Made by a program: the position numbers and the translations under genes. Positions 1 to 5,655 of a stretch of DNA of 6,241 nucleotides are shown here, in pieces (the first letter of the stretch is position 1; every line of letters begins with the position of its first letter). A model generated the notes under the pieces. The model was not told where the DNA came from. It was given only the letters and a program-made list of their open reading frames with translations, and searched no databases. The DNA is from Thermoplasmatales archaeon UBA447. GTDB taxonomy: Archaea > Thermoplasmatota > Thermoplasmata > Thermoplasmatales > Thermoplasmataceae. The stretch is from positions 20,334 through 26,574 of the forward strand of contig DARE01000026.1 of assembly GCA_002503205.1 (NCBI GenBank). Direction: 5' to 3'.

Positions 1-9
1 CTAATTAAT

Positions 10-1182
10 ATGAAGCTAAAAGTGAAGTATTTAGGGGCCATTTTTATGACAGCTTCGATGTTATTGCTAGCTTTTTCTGGAATTACACATTCTGCTATAG
101 TAAACAATTACAATCAGGAAGCGATTGGAGACTCTCAAGCAATGTTGAGGACTGCGAGCCAAAATGCATCAGTTATGTTTGCTAAGAAATTTGACTCCTG
201 GTACATTAAGAACTTCCCAGGAAGCTCGATAAAAGAATTTAAAAATTTTAGTGCGGGGAAGAGAGATTCAATCGTTAAGAAATTTCTCATGGATGAACCA
301 GGTTCTGTGCAATTTTTACGTATTAATCAAAATCAGGAACTGGCACATTTTAATTCTTTGGATAAAAAAATGGTCAACAAAACATTCTGGTATTTAAAAA
401 ATAAGAAATACCCATCTAGTTTCACTAAGAAATTTCTCGGTGCCAATTCTTATTATGAAGAACGATCAGGCATGGTCTCTTCTATACTTTTAAAAATTTC
501 ACCAGAATCCTTGCCAAATGGGGTTTTGTTTGATAGTGGGATGTGGGTGATGGTTCAGATAAATTATTTTGTTTATCATGCTCCATGGTGGCTTGGGGGC
601 TGGAGTGTTAAATATGGCGAGCATGATGTTATAAATTCTTTGTATGCAGGTAGCTCAGCTCAGAATTTCTATAATCACGTTACGAGCACTATCAATGTAG
701 AGGGAATCTTATTCGGTATTGCATTAGGTGCGATTGCAACTGGACTGACATTCGCAGCTCCAACTTTAGGTATTAGCACGGTTGTGGGTGGTATTATTGC
801 AGCAGCCTTAGTTGCAGCAGGTTCAACGGCCGCTGCATTAGCATATGTATGGACTAGTGATCTAACGTCCATTTACGAATCAACTTATGCTAATCAGCCA
901 TCTGGAAACAAATATATGTGGATGTTTGATATTGTCAATTACTATTATCCATCTGTGACTGTAGTTGGTAGTCTTGCATCATCTATAGGGATGTATGGGT
1001 ATCTCAGCAACATGAACACAATAACATTTATACCTAACGTTCCATTAGTGGAATATGTATCCACTGGCTTAGCCGCACCCATCTCTGGAGTGGCCATAGC
1101 TGCTTCAATAAGTGGTACAGCTCATGGAATTGCAAATAGTATAGGGTTGAACAATTGGGGCTATGGGGGGACGTATTCATGA
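10..1182 (+). CDS. Gene A: secreted protein with hydrophobic Gly/Ala-rich hairpin (unknown family, possible archaeocin)
   Basis: I do not recognise a named family. The 390-residue product starts with a clear signal peptide: lysines at 2, 4 and 6, a hydrophobic stretch at about 7-24, and a likely cleavage after HSA near residue 29, so the protein is probably exported. Residues about 31-165 are polar and lysine-rich, with the motifs FDSWY (61-65) and KRDSIVKKF (84-92) that recur in the copy at 4101-5248. Residues 171-225 hold the best conserved block, including YHAPWWLG (189-196) and GEHDVINSLYAG (203-214). Residues 231-281 are almost wholly hydrophobic and rich in Gly and Ala, broken near APTLG, as in a helical membrane hairpin. 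The C-terminal part (300-390) has a conserved NYYYPSVTVVGS stretch and is rich in small residues. I see no cysteine. Gene B follows with an ATGA overlap. Only nine bases of upstream DNA are visible, so the promoter lies outside. A pore-forming secreted toxin is an inference; an envelope protein is the main alternative. Confidence 0.85.
   Translation: MKLKVKYLGAIFMTASMLLLAFSGITHSAIVNNYNQEAIGDSQAMLRTASQNASVMFAKKFDSWYIKNFPGSSIKEFKNFSAGKRDSIVKKFLMDEPGSVQFLRINQNQELAHFNSLDKKMVNKTFWYLKNKKYPSSFTKKFLGANSYYEERSGMVSSILLKISPESLPNGVLFDSGMWVMVQINYFVYHAPWWLGGWSVKYGEHDVINSLYAGSSAQNFYNHVTSTINVEGILFGIALGAIATGLTFAAPTLGISTVVGGIIAAALVAAGSTAAALAYVWTSDLTSIYESTYANQPSGNKYMWMFDIVNYYYPSVTVVGSLASSIGMYGYLSNMNTITFIPNVPLVEYVSTGLAAPISGVAIAASISGTAHGIANSIGLNNWGYGGTYS
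546..581 (+). repeat. 36-base exact repeat shared with A' (4630-4665)
   Basis: This stretch, encoding VMVQINYFVYH, is identical at all 36 bases to 4630-4665. The spacing between copies is 4084 bases, the same as for the 72-base block, so no insertion or deletion separates the copies between the two blocks. Confidence 0.9.
933..1004 (+). repeat. 72-base exact repeat shared with A' (5017-5088)
   Basis: It encodes the NYYYPSVTVVGS region and the following residues to GYL. Every one of 72 bases, including third codon positions, is the same as at 5017-5088, although other parts of the two genes are strongly diverged. Confidence 0.92.
1165..1171 (+). promoter_or_regulatory. Possible ribosome binding site for gene B
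   Basis: A run of six G followed by A lies eight bases before the ATG at 1179, inside the end of gene A. It is a weak match to the archaeal Shine-Dalgarno core, but its spacing is right and it favours the start at 1179 over the in-frame TTG at 1155. With the ATGA overlap it suggests translational coupling. Confidence 0.35.
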
Positions 1183-1496
1183 ACCTTAATGAAATTGTCT
1201 TCTTGTTTTTTTTAATTTTATTATTTATATCAGGCTCAATTTCGATATACAGCGTTAGAAGGTATTATATTTTAAAAAAAGAAGGAAATGAAAACAAGTT
1301 GAAGTTTTACTTTAGGGAACTATGGGTTGGTTTTCCGTTATTCTTTTACTCAATCCTTATACTTTTAATTTTCCAACATTTTCGATTAAAAATAGGTACT
1401 TCACCCTTTGGTTATCTTTCAATTGACTTTATGTTGTTGTTTCTAGTTCTATTCCCACTAGTTCCTTATTATATCAAATTTAAGACTTTAAAATGA
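1179..1496 (+). CDS. Gene B: small three-span membrane protein (possible immunity partner of gene A)
   Basis: This is a 105-residue, strongly hydrophobic, basic protein of no family I can name. Predicted membrane segments are residues about 5-25, 50-69 and 82-99. The loop between the first two (26-48) carries many Arg and Lys, and the C-terminal tail is KFKTLK, so by the positive-inside rule the loop and C-terminus face the cytoplasm and the N-terminus faces out. I chose the ATG at 1179 because it overlaps the stop of gene A as ATGA and follows a G-rich site; a TTG at 1155 in the same frame would add eight residues before the first span. The overlap implies co-transcription and linked function with gene A. 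Small multi-span basic proteins encoded directly after a bacteriocin gene are typical immunity proteins, but nothing in the sequence proves that role here; a secretion or anchoring helper is also possible. The gene is strikingly AT-rich. Confidence 0.75.
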   Translation: MNLNEIVFLFFLILLFISGSISIYSVRRYYILKKEGNENKLKFYFRELWVGFPLFFYSILILLIFQHFRLKIGTSPFGYLSIDFMLLFLVLFPLVPYYIKFKTLK

Positions 1497-1544
1497 TAAT
1501 GCCTGATCTCTATACTTTACCACTAGGATACCTTTTCAAGTGCA

Positions 1545-1551
1545 TTTTTTT
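1545..1551 (+). terminator. Candidate poly-T terminator after genes A-B
   Basis: Seven consecutive T lie about 50 bases after the stop of gene B and just before the ISH3-like insertion. Archaeal termination often occurs on the T-rich non-template strand without a hairpin, and no convincing hairpin is seen here. The last T is also part of the 8-base repeat that flanks the element. Confidence 0.4.
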
Positions 1552-1558
1552 AGAATTA
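1551..1558 (+). repeat. Target-site duplication, left copy (ISH3-like element)
   Basis: TAGAATTA occurs here and again at 2792-2799, directly flanking the element. Removing the element and one copy restores a continuous AT-rich sequence downstream of gene B. Because the outer bases of the inverted repeats also read TA, the true duplication could be shorter (GAAT or GAATTA). Confidence 0.7.
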
Positions 1559-1611
1559 CTATAGTTTTGCGTTTTGGTAAGATTTATTCATGTGTCTGAC
1601 ATTGTCATATC

Positions 1612-2791
1612 ATGATCGAGATACCCATGGTGAATACTCCCGACATCCTCAGCGAACTTCTTGCTGAATTCAGACCTCTTTTTAACAGGAAGCAGTTCTC
1701 CAGATACATTTCCTCTTCATGGGTATCAACAACCCGTTCAGTGGAACACCTGAACAGGATATTCATGGAACATACCAATCAGTCCAACCTGAACAGATTT
1801 CTCAGGAATATCCCGGTAATGGAGATATTCAGGAAGTCTGTAGATCTGATGAACCGTTATGCATCAGATTCCCTGATGGTCATTGACGACACAATTCCTG
1901 AAAGAAACGGCAGGCATATTGAGGGTGCATCATGGGTATTTGATCACACACAGGGGAAATCAGTATGGGGAATGCAGTATGTCACCTCTGTCATATCTGG
2001 AAGAGAAGGAATATTTCCCCTCAACCTGGATCTCAAGGCAAAGAATGGGCTGTCCAAGATAGCCATGCAGATGACTGTCATCAAGAGATCAATCACAGCA
2101 GGTCCACCATTTCAGCACCGTGGTATTTGATTCCTGGTACTTTGCCTCCTGCCTCGTAAGGTTTATGGAAAGGGAGAGGAAGGACTGGATCACGGAAGCG
2201 AAAAGCAACAGGAAGATACTGGTGAATGGATCATGGATCAGACTCAGGGATTATGAAGCTTCACTCAACCTCAGAAACATGACTGCATACAGCATAGATG
2301 GCGGCACATATTTAATGAAGGCCATAACAACAGGGATGAAGAATGTTGGAAAAGTTCAGGTCATAATATCCATTGGAAAGGGCTCGGAAAAATTCTTTGT
2401 TACCAACAGGATTGACTGGAAGCCGAAGAAGGTGAGCGAGCTATATCTCAGGAGATGGGATATCGAGGTTTTTCCCAGGGAAATGAAGCTGGACGGACTA
2501 AGGCATCTCTACCAGAGGACGCATGAAAGCTTGCTTGGTAAGGCAAAGCTGAGTCCCCTGGGTGAGTTGCTTCTCGAAATCTCTGCCATACGTTCCATGG
2601 AACCCCATCTTAAAATCGGGAAAGGTACACCTGGTATGAGATTCAGGTCAATGGCCATGAGGATTCTGATTGACCTGTTCAGGGTCATGGAAAAGGTTGG
2701 AAAAGAGTTTCTGGAAGCATTGCTTGCATCCATAGGGAATCCATACGGGTCAACAATAGGGTTGTTGAAGGGGCAGATCGCAAAATTATAG
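1612..2791 (+). pseudogene. ISH3/IS701-like DDE transposase, one frameshift
   Basis: The gene encodes a cut-and-paste DDE transposase of about 392 residues when read through one frameshift. The first part (1612 to about 2115) carries the first catalytic site in VIDDT (residues 90-94), followed by the family-typical region HTQGKSVWGMQYVTS. The second part carries VVFDSWYF with the second catalytic Asp at 2129-2131, then YLRRWDIEVFPREMK, an exact Y-(2)-R-(3)-E-(6)-K signature whose catalytic Glu is at 2465-2467. The frame moves by +1 between about 2105 and 2119, where reading shifts from AGPPF to STVVFDSWY. One extra base would explain it. A short internal ATG/GTG restart could only yield a protein lacking the first catalytic Asp. 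The TAG stop (2789-2791) is formed by the last three bases of the element. Start at 1612 is the first ATG in frame; the ATG at 1627 is an alternative. Programmed frameshifting is possible but no classic slippery site is seen. Confidence 0.85.
2779..2791 (-). repeat. Right terminal inverted repeat of ISH3-like element
   Basis: Read on the minus strand this is CTATAATTTTGCG. It matches the left end at 1559-1571 with one mismatch and overlaps the transposase stop codon. Confidence 0.8.
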
Positions 2792-2799
2792 TAGAATTA
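2792..2799 (+). repeat. Target-site duplication, right copy (ISH3-like element)
   Basis: Second copy of TAGAATTA, immediately after the right inverted repeat, matching 1551-1558 exactly. Confidence 0.7.
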
Positions 2800-2847
2800 A
2801 AAAGAACAATGAGTGGCGAATAGCCATAAATCCTAATCACTGCGACC

Positions 2848-2933
2848 TGTGAATCAAAAATGAGGGTTTTCAGGGTTGATGAAAAGAGGGTATCAAAAAG
2901 GCGTATTCAGTTAGGAATAACGCTTGATTCACA
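2848..2933. repeat. Inverted repeat in the gap between the two insertion sequences
   Basis: TGTGAATCAA (2848-2857) and TTGATTCACA (2924-2933) are perfect 10-base inverted copies 66 bases apart. The right arm sits directly beside the TATA-like box at 2936-2946. The arms could be a pair of operator half-sites, or the ends of a small decayed element; the match does not extend past 10 bases. The rest of 2800-2970 shows no gene I can support other than the tiny ORF at 2860-2937. Confidence 0.4.
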
Positions 2934-2937
2934 ATAA
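2860..2937 (+). other. 25-codon ORF, doubtful gene
   Basis: An ATG with 24 further codons and a TAA encodes a very basic peptide beginning MRVFRVDEKRVSKRR. Its start lies just after the left arm of the inverted repeat and its stop overlaps the region after the right arm. The composition looks protein-like, and it could be the truncated N-terminus of a lost gene or transposase, or chance. I do not recognise it. Confidence 0.15.
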
Positions 2938-2946
2938 AATATTTAT
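2936..2946 (+). promoter_or_regulatory. Candidate TATA box, original promoter of A'
   Basis: AAAATATTTAT is a good archaeal TATA-like element. The IS5-family element begins 25 bases downstream. If that element is removed, the A' ATG would lie about 37 bases after the box, a normal spacing for a short 5' leader. It is therefore the likely original promoter of A', now separated from it by about 1.1 kb. This rests on spacing and base composition only. Confidence 0.4.
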
Positions 2947-2970
2947 GTATGCAATATGTGAAAGATAAGA

Positions 2971-2986
2971 GAGGATTTCTCAAAAC
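2971..2986 (+). repeat. Left terminal inverted repeat of IS5-family element
   Basis: Pairs with 4073-4088 in inverse orientation, 14 of 16 bases identical. It lies downstream of the transposase gene, which is on the minus strand. Confidence 0.7.
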
Positions 2987-3108
2987 CATCTGATTTAGCA
3001 CGATGTCTTTCCTAAACCCGGTAAAATCAGTTCATGATGCCGGCATTACAGTGAAACATGCTGAATTTCACCATGTTTTTCCTTGCAATTTTATCAAATT
3101 TCGATGGC

Positions 3109-4054
3109 TTACGCTATACGGTCAAGACATCTTGATCTCATGAGATTTTAACAGATGGCTGTAAGATAGGTCTTCACCCTTATTCTCTGCACTGTCGTAA
3201 CCATGACATGAAAGAAATGGAATATACCTTTCATGACGGAGTAAGGATGTTCCACCAGAGATCGGATGCTGGATATGCGGATATTCCGTCTAATGCTCTT
3301 CACTGGAAGCTTATGTCCCCTCACTGATCGATCCATTGTTCCATTGATGCCTTTACACTCTGAACCGAAGTATCCCTTGTCCCTGTAACAAACAATACCG
3401 GGAATGCTGAGATCGTTCTGCTAATCATGAATGTTCGCAGGAGTCAGTGAAAGTTTTATGATTATTTTTATCTCATTCACAAGGGTATGTGCCTTGTATC
3501 CAAAGTGATGTTCATGATTCTTTGTGGCAGATGCACCATCTTTTGATCTTCTTGTGTTTGCATCATCTCCCCTGGATTTCCCACTCACCCCTATCTGCCT
3601 CAATGAATGATGCGTCCTGCATGGTGTCCTTCTTGATGCTGATGCGCTTCGCCATGATCTGGTCCCTTATTTTGTTGAATACCGGACGGTCCTTCCCCGC
3701 CTTGGATAGTCTCTCACGGAAGTACCATAGTGTGTTTCTATCTGGCAATTTATCTGTATATCCTGAGGAGTTCATGAATGATATCCAATCCCTGATCTTC
3801 CTCTCTATTTAGGGATCTGAAAGATTGTACCAATGCTGCAGCAACAGTATCTTCACCATGAGTACAGGATCATAATTGGGTCTTCCTCCCTTGTCTGTAT
3901 CATTTGCGTATAGATCGGAAAGGATCGGTCTGATCCTTTCGAAGTCAATGCGATCTGATATGCCTGTGAGAGGATCGCCAAGCGCCTCTATCTCCCTGTA
4001 AAGTTCTGACAATCCCGTGTGGTAAAGGTTCATTGATATTGACCATGAGATCAT
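3109..4054 (-). pseudogene. IS5-family DDE transposase, four lesions
   Basis: Reading on the minus strand from ATG 4054-4052, the protein follows IS5-family order. An N-terminal region with GGRPNYDPVLMVKILLLQ and WYNLSD comes first, then LPDRNTLWYFRERLS. MQDASFIEAD follows, with the first catalytic Asp at 3616-3614, then HHFGYKAH. YRDKGYFG carries the second Asp at 3381-3379, and RSLVEHPYSVMK is an exact R-(3)-E-(6)-K signature with the Glu at 3252-3250. Intact, it would be about 315 residues. Lesions are an in-frame TAA at 3809-3811 after LSDP, a frameshift near 3585-3590 after ADRGE, a TAG at 3421-3423 after ANIHD, and a TAA at 3148-3150 in place of the expected Tyr codon after AIC. The original stop is the TAA at 3109-3111. 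An ATG at 4102 in the same frame lies outside the element ends and is rejected as the start. No functional transposase can be made. Confidence 0.88.
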
Positions 4055-4072
4055 GAAAAAGGTTTTCGAGGA

Positions 4073-4088
4073 GTTTTTGGAAATCCTC
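4073..4088 (-). repeat. Right terminal inverted repeat of IS5-family element
   Basis: Matches the left end at 2971-2986 in inverse orientation at 14 of 16 bases. It lies upstream of the transposase start and 12 bases before the ATG of A'. Confidence 0.7.
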
Positions 4089-4629
4089 GTGAAAACTTCC
4101 ATGAATAATAAGAAGAAAATAATGGTAGCGTTTTTGTTTTATCTGGAGTTGTTTTGGCAATAGATAGCTCTTATGGAAACGCAGATGTCAATCGGGTGTC
4201 TGCTAACCTGAATGTGCTTGATTCTAAGCCACTACCCGTAAAATCCAATTCAATTGCGGCACAATTCGAAAGCTGGTATAGCACTACTTACAACGGAAAA
4301 AGCCCTAGGTTAATGAACCATCTCAGCTCACTACAGAGAGATATGATATTCTCCAAGTTTATACACTCTGATATAATTTCACAGAAACTACTTGCCATTT
4401 GCAGTAAAAATTTAATTTTTAAATTTAACACCACGGACCATAAACAGGCAGAAACAGTTTTTGGATGGATAATACATGGAAAAAACATCGCGTGATACAG
4501 GAATGTAGAAACATTAAACGTCAAAGAAACAAATGTGCAGGTATATTACAAAGTAAACAAGGTACCGTCGATGTTGATGCATATAAGACCGGATCTCCCA
4601 TTGGGTGTTTGTTTTGACTCTGGAGAATT

Positions 4630-4665
4630 GGTGATGGTTCAGATAAATTATTTTGTTTATCATGC
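4630..4665 (+). repeat. 36-base exact repeat, copy in A'
   Basis: Identical to 546-581 in gene A and in the same codon frame. Confidence 0.9.
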
Positions 4666-5016
4666 ACCGTGGTGGCTTGGAGATTGGTCAGTTACTAATG
4701 GTGAACATGATGTTATCAACAGTCTATATGCCGGAAACAGCGCCCAGAGGTATTACAATCACGTAACTAGCATGACCACTGATTCCGGCATACTTTTTTC
4801 TATTGCTGCTTTGGTTTTAAGTGTTTCTATATCTGTTTCTCCTGCAATATTTGGGCTGAGTGCATTGGGATGGGCCATAGTGGCCTCAGCACTTACTGCT
4901 GCCGGTGTTGCGGTAGGCGCTCTAACTGCGGTCAGGGATAATGACTTCACATCTCTATACGAGTCTACATATGGGAATGAGCATAGTGGAAATAAATATA
5001 TATGGATGTTTGATAG

Positions 5017-5088
5017 TGTCAATTACTATTATCCATCTGTGACTGTAGTTGGTAGTCTTGCATCATCTATAGGGATGTATGGGTATCT
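5017..5088 (+). repeat. 72-base exact repeat, copy in A'
   Basis: Identical to 933-1004 in gene A and in the same codon frame. Synonymous sites are conserved too, which points to recent duplication of this part or gene conversion. Confidence 0.92.
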
Positions 5089-5302
5089 GAGTAACATGAA
5101 CACAATAACAGTTATACCTAACGTCCCCGTAACTCCATATGGTGCCATCTCTGGCGTAGCCTTAGTTGCTTCAATAAGTGGTTCAGCTCATGGAATTGCA
5201 AAAAGTATGGGGTGGAACAATTGGGGATATGAAGGGGCATATTCCTAAAGATTTGATGAGGGAGTGCTGGATTAGATGGATTTGAATAGCTTTGGGACAA
5301 AA

Positions 5303-5605
5303 TTAATCGTGGAACTGACCTAACTTTTCCTCGTCTTCAGGTGTTAATTTCACTTCCCTCACATGGCATGTGAGAGAATATCTTCCAAGGAAATCCAGAA
5401 CTTTGTCTCGGTCGTCTTTCATGAGTATTATGACTCCCCTGAGCAGTTTCCTGTGTGGAATATCCTCCATAAAACCATGCCTGTGATACCTGTATTTTCC
5501 ATTACATGATGTGCTGTCCTGCCCGTAGAACTTCTGCATGAATTTGTTTATTGTTCCATGATCGGTCTTCTCTGGAAACTGGAACAGTATTATGATCCCG
5601 TTCAT
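5303..5605 (-). CDS. Small hypothetical protein, 100 residues, divergent from transposase relic
   Basis: The ATG at 5605-5603 starts a 100-residue protein (MNGIIILFQFPEK) that I cannot assign to a family. The pattern reads as strand (IIILFQF, 4-10), helix (TINKFMQKFYG), a central basic region with KYRYHRHG, strand (LLRGVIILM), helix (DRDKVLDFLGRY) and strand (HVREVKL). This suggests a compact alternating alpha/beta, perhaps ferredoxin-like, fold; that is inference from sequence pattern only. No signal peptide or membrane span is seen. An in-frame TTG at 5626 would add seven residues but would run back through the palindrome at 5608-5623, so I prefer the ATG. A TATA-like box centred about 27 bases upstream suggests a nearly leaderless transcript. 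It is divergent from the transposase relic at 5656 and may be an accessory gene of that element or an unrelated host gene. It is the only intact reading frame downstream of gene B. Confidence 0.65.
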   Translation of the reverse strand: MNGIIILFQFPEKTDHGTINKFMQKFYGQDSTSCNGKYRYHRHGFMEDIPHRKLLRGVIILMKDDRDKVLDFLGRYSLTCHVREVKLTPEDEEKLGQFHD

Positions 5606-5607
5606 TA

Positions 5608-5623
5608 TGTGGAGTAGTCCACA
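5608..5623. promoter_or_regulatory. Palindrome between TATA box and start codon: candidate operator
   Basis: TGTGGA and TCCACA form a perfect 6-base inverted pair around a 4-base spacer. The site lies between the TATA-like box and the ATG of the minus-strand gene, ending two bases before that ATG. A protein bound here would block RNA polymerase at the start point, so a repressor site is likely in design terms. A hairpin in a short leader is the alternative. Confidence 0.45.
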
Positions 5624-5627
5624 CAAC

Positions 5628-5635
5628 TATTTAAA
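5628..5635. promoter_or_regulatory. TATA-like box shared by two divergent genes
   Basis: TATTTAAA lies in the 50-base gap between the divergent starts. Its symmetric TTTAAA core is centred about 27 bases from the ATG at 5605 (minus strand) and about 24 bases from the ATG at 5656 (plus strand). Both distances suit leaderless archaeal transcripts, so one box may serve both directions. Confidence 0.5.
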
Positions 5636-5655
5636 CCAGTTTTTGATAGTGTTGC

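Larger units (their letters stand above)
1559..2791 (+). mobile_element. ISH3/IS701-like insertion sequence, complete ends
   Basis: A 1233-base element is bounded by inverted repeats. The left end reads CTATAGTTTTGCG (1559-1571) and the right end, read inward on the minus strand, reads CTATAATTTTGCG (2791-2779): 12 of 13 bases agree. Including the adjacent TA on each side, 14 of 15 agree. An 8-base direct repeat flanks it. Size, single transposase gene and the transposase signature fit the ISH3/IS701 branch of the IS4-type DDE elements, which often run 1.2-1.5 kb. Published target duplications for ISH3 are usually about 4-5 bases, so the 8-base repeat is somewhat long and may include element bases. 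The element lies between gene B and the A' remnant. Its base composition is visibly less AT-rich than genes A and B. Confidence 0.85.
2971..4088 (-). mobile_element. IS5-family insertion sequence, decayed
   Basis: The element is 1118 bases long with 16-base inverted ends: left GAGGATTTCTCAAAAC (2971-2986), right GAGGATTTCCAAAAAC read on the minus strand (4088-4073), 14 of 16 matching. A further CGAGGA/TCCTCG stem (4067-4072 with 4084-4089) overlaps the right end. No clear target duplication adjoins the ends, although GTGAAA occurs both at 2958-2963 and at 4089-4094; this may be chance. The single gene inside is an IS5-type transposase with several lesions. The interval 2987-3108 downstream of the transposase holds no other gene I can see. 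The element ends 12 bases before the ATG of A', so it landed in that gene's 5' region. Confidence 0.8.
4101..5248 (+). pseudogene. A': broken second copy of gene A
   Basis: Reconstructed, this encodes about 382 residues against 390 for gene A. The ATG at 4101 opens a signal peptide (MNNKKKIMVAFLF) whose frame is lost at 4131-4141. Restoring one T in the T-rich stretch gives the continuation LSGVVLAIDSS and a normal signal peptide. The body then runs in one frame from about 4139 to 5248, except for an in-frame TGA at 4493-4495 (a C-to-T change from CGA would explain it). The motifs FESWY and QRDMIFSKF match gene A, as do HAPWWLG, GEHDVINSLYAG, SGNKY and the long C-terminal block. From the GVCFDSG region to the stop, identity to gene A is high apart from the hydrophobic hairpin, which keeps its length and character but not its sequence. 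No copy of gene B follows the TAA. The IS5-family element lies 12 bases upstream, cutting off the probable promoter. The part after the TGA could be translated from the GTG at 4535 as 237 residues, but without a signal peptide. Confidence 0.85.

Noticed and set aside
520..545. FDSG motif in gene A as an aspartic protease active site (thermopsin or pepsin type)
   Set aside because: A short motif alone is not enough; no second active-site motif or family-wide pattern is visible and the hydrophobic hairpin does not fit such an enzyme.
675..872. Open frame on the minus strand within gene A (and a similar one at 4759-5022 in A')
   Set aside because: Both lie opposite the Gly/Ala-rich hairpin; GC-biased Ala/Gly codons leave the reverse frame open. 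The plus-strand gene has a signal peptide and conserved motifs in both copies.
3489..3812. 107-codon open frame on the plus strand
   Set aside because: It lies antisense to the IS5-family transposase, whose motifs are clear on the minus strand; the plus-strand product has no recognisable features.
2958..4095. GTGAAA on both sides of the IS5-family element as a target-site duplication
   Set aside because: On the left it is separated from the element end by seven bases, while on the right it touches the end, so it does not fit a normal duplication.
4493..4495. In-frame TGA in A' as a recoded codon (selenocysteine or readthrough)
   Set aside because: There is no adjoining hairpin evidence, gene A has no stop or cysteine at the matching place, and the same gene carries a separate frameshift, so a plain nonsense mutation is simpler.
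5118..5300. 60-codon minus-strand frame over the end of A'
   Set aside because: It overlaps conserved A' coding sequence in antisense and has no start-region signals; the short gap 5249-5302 holds nothing else I can support.
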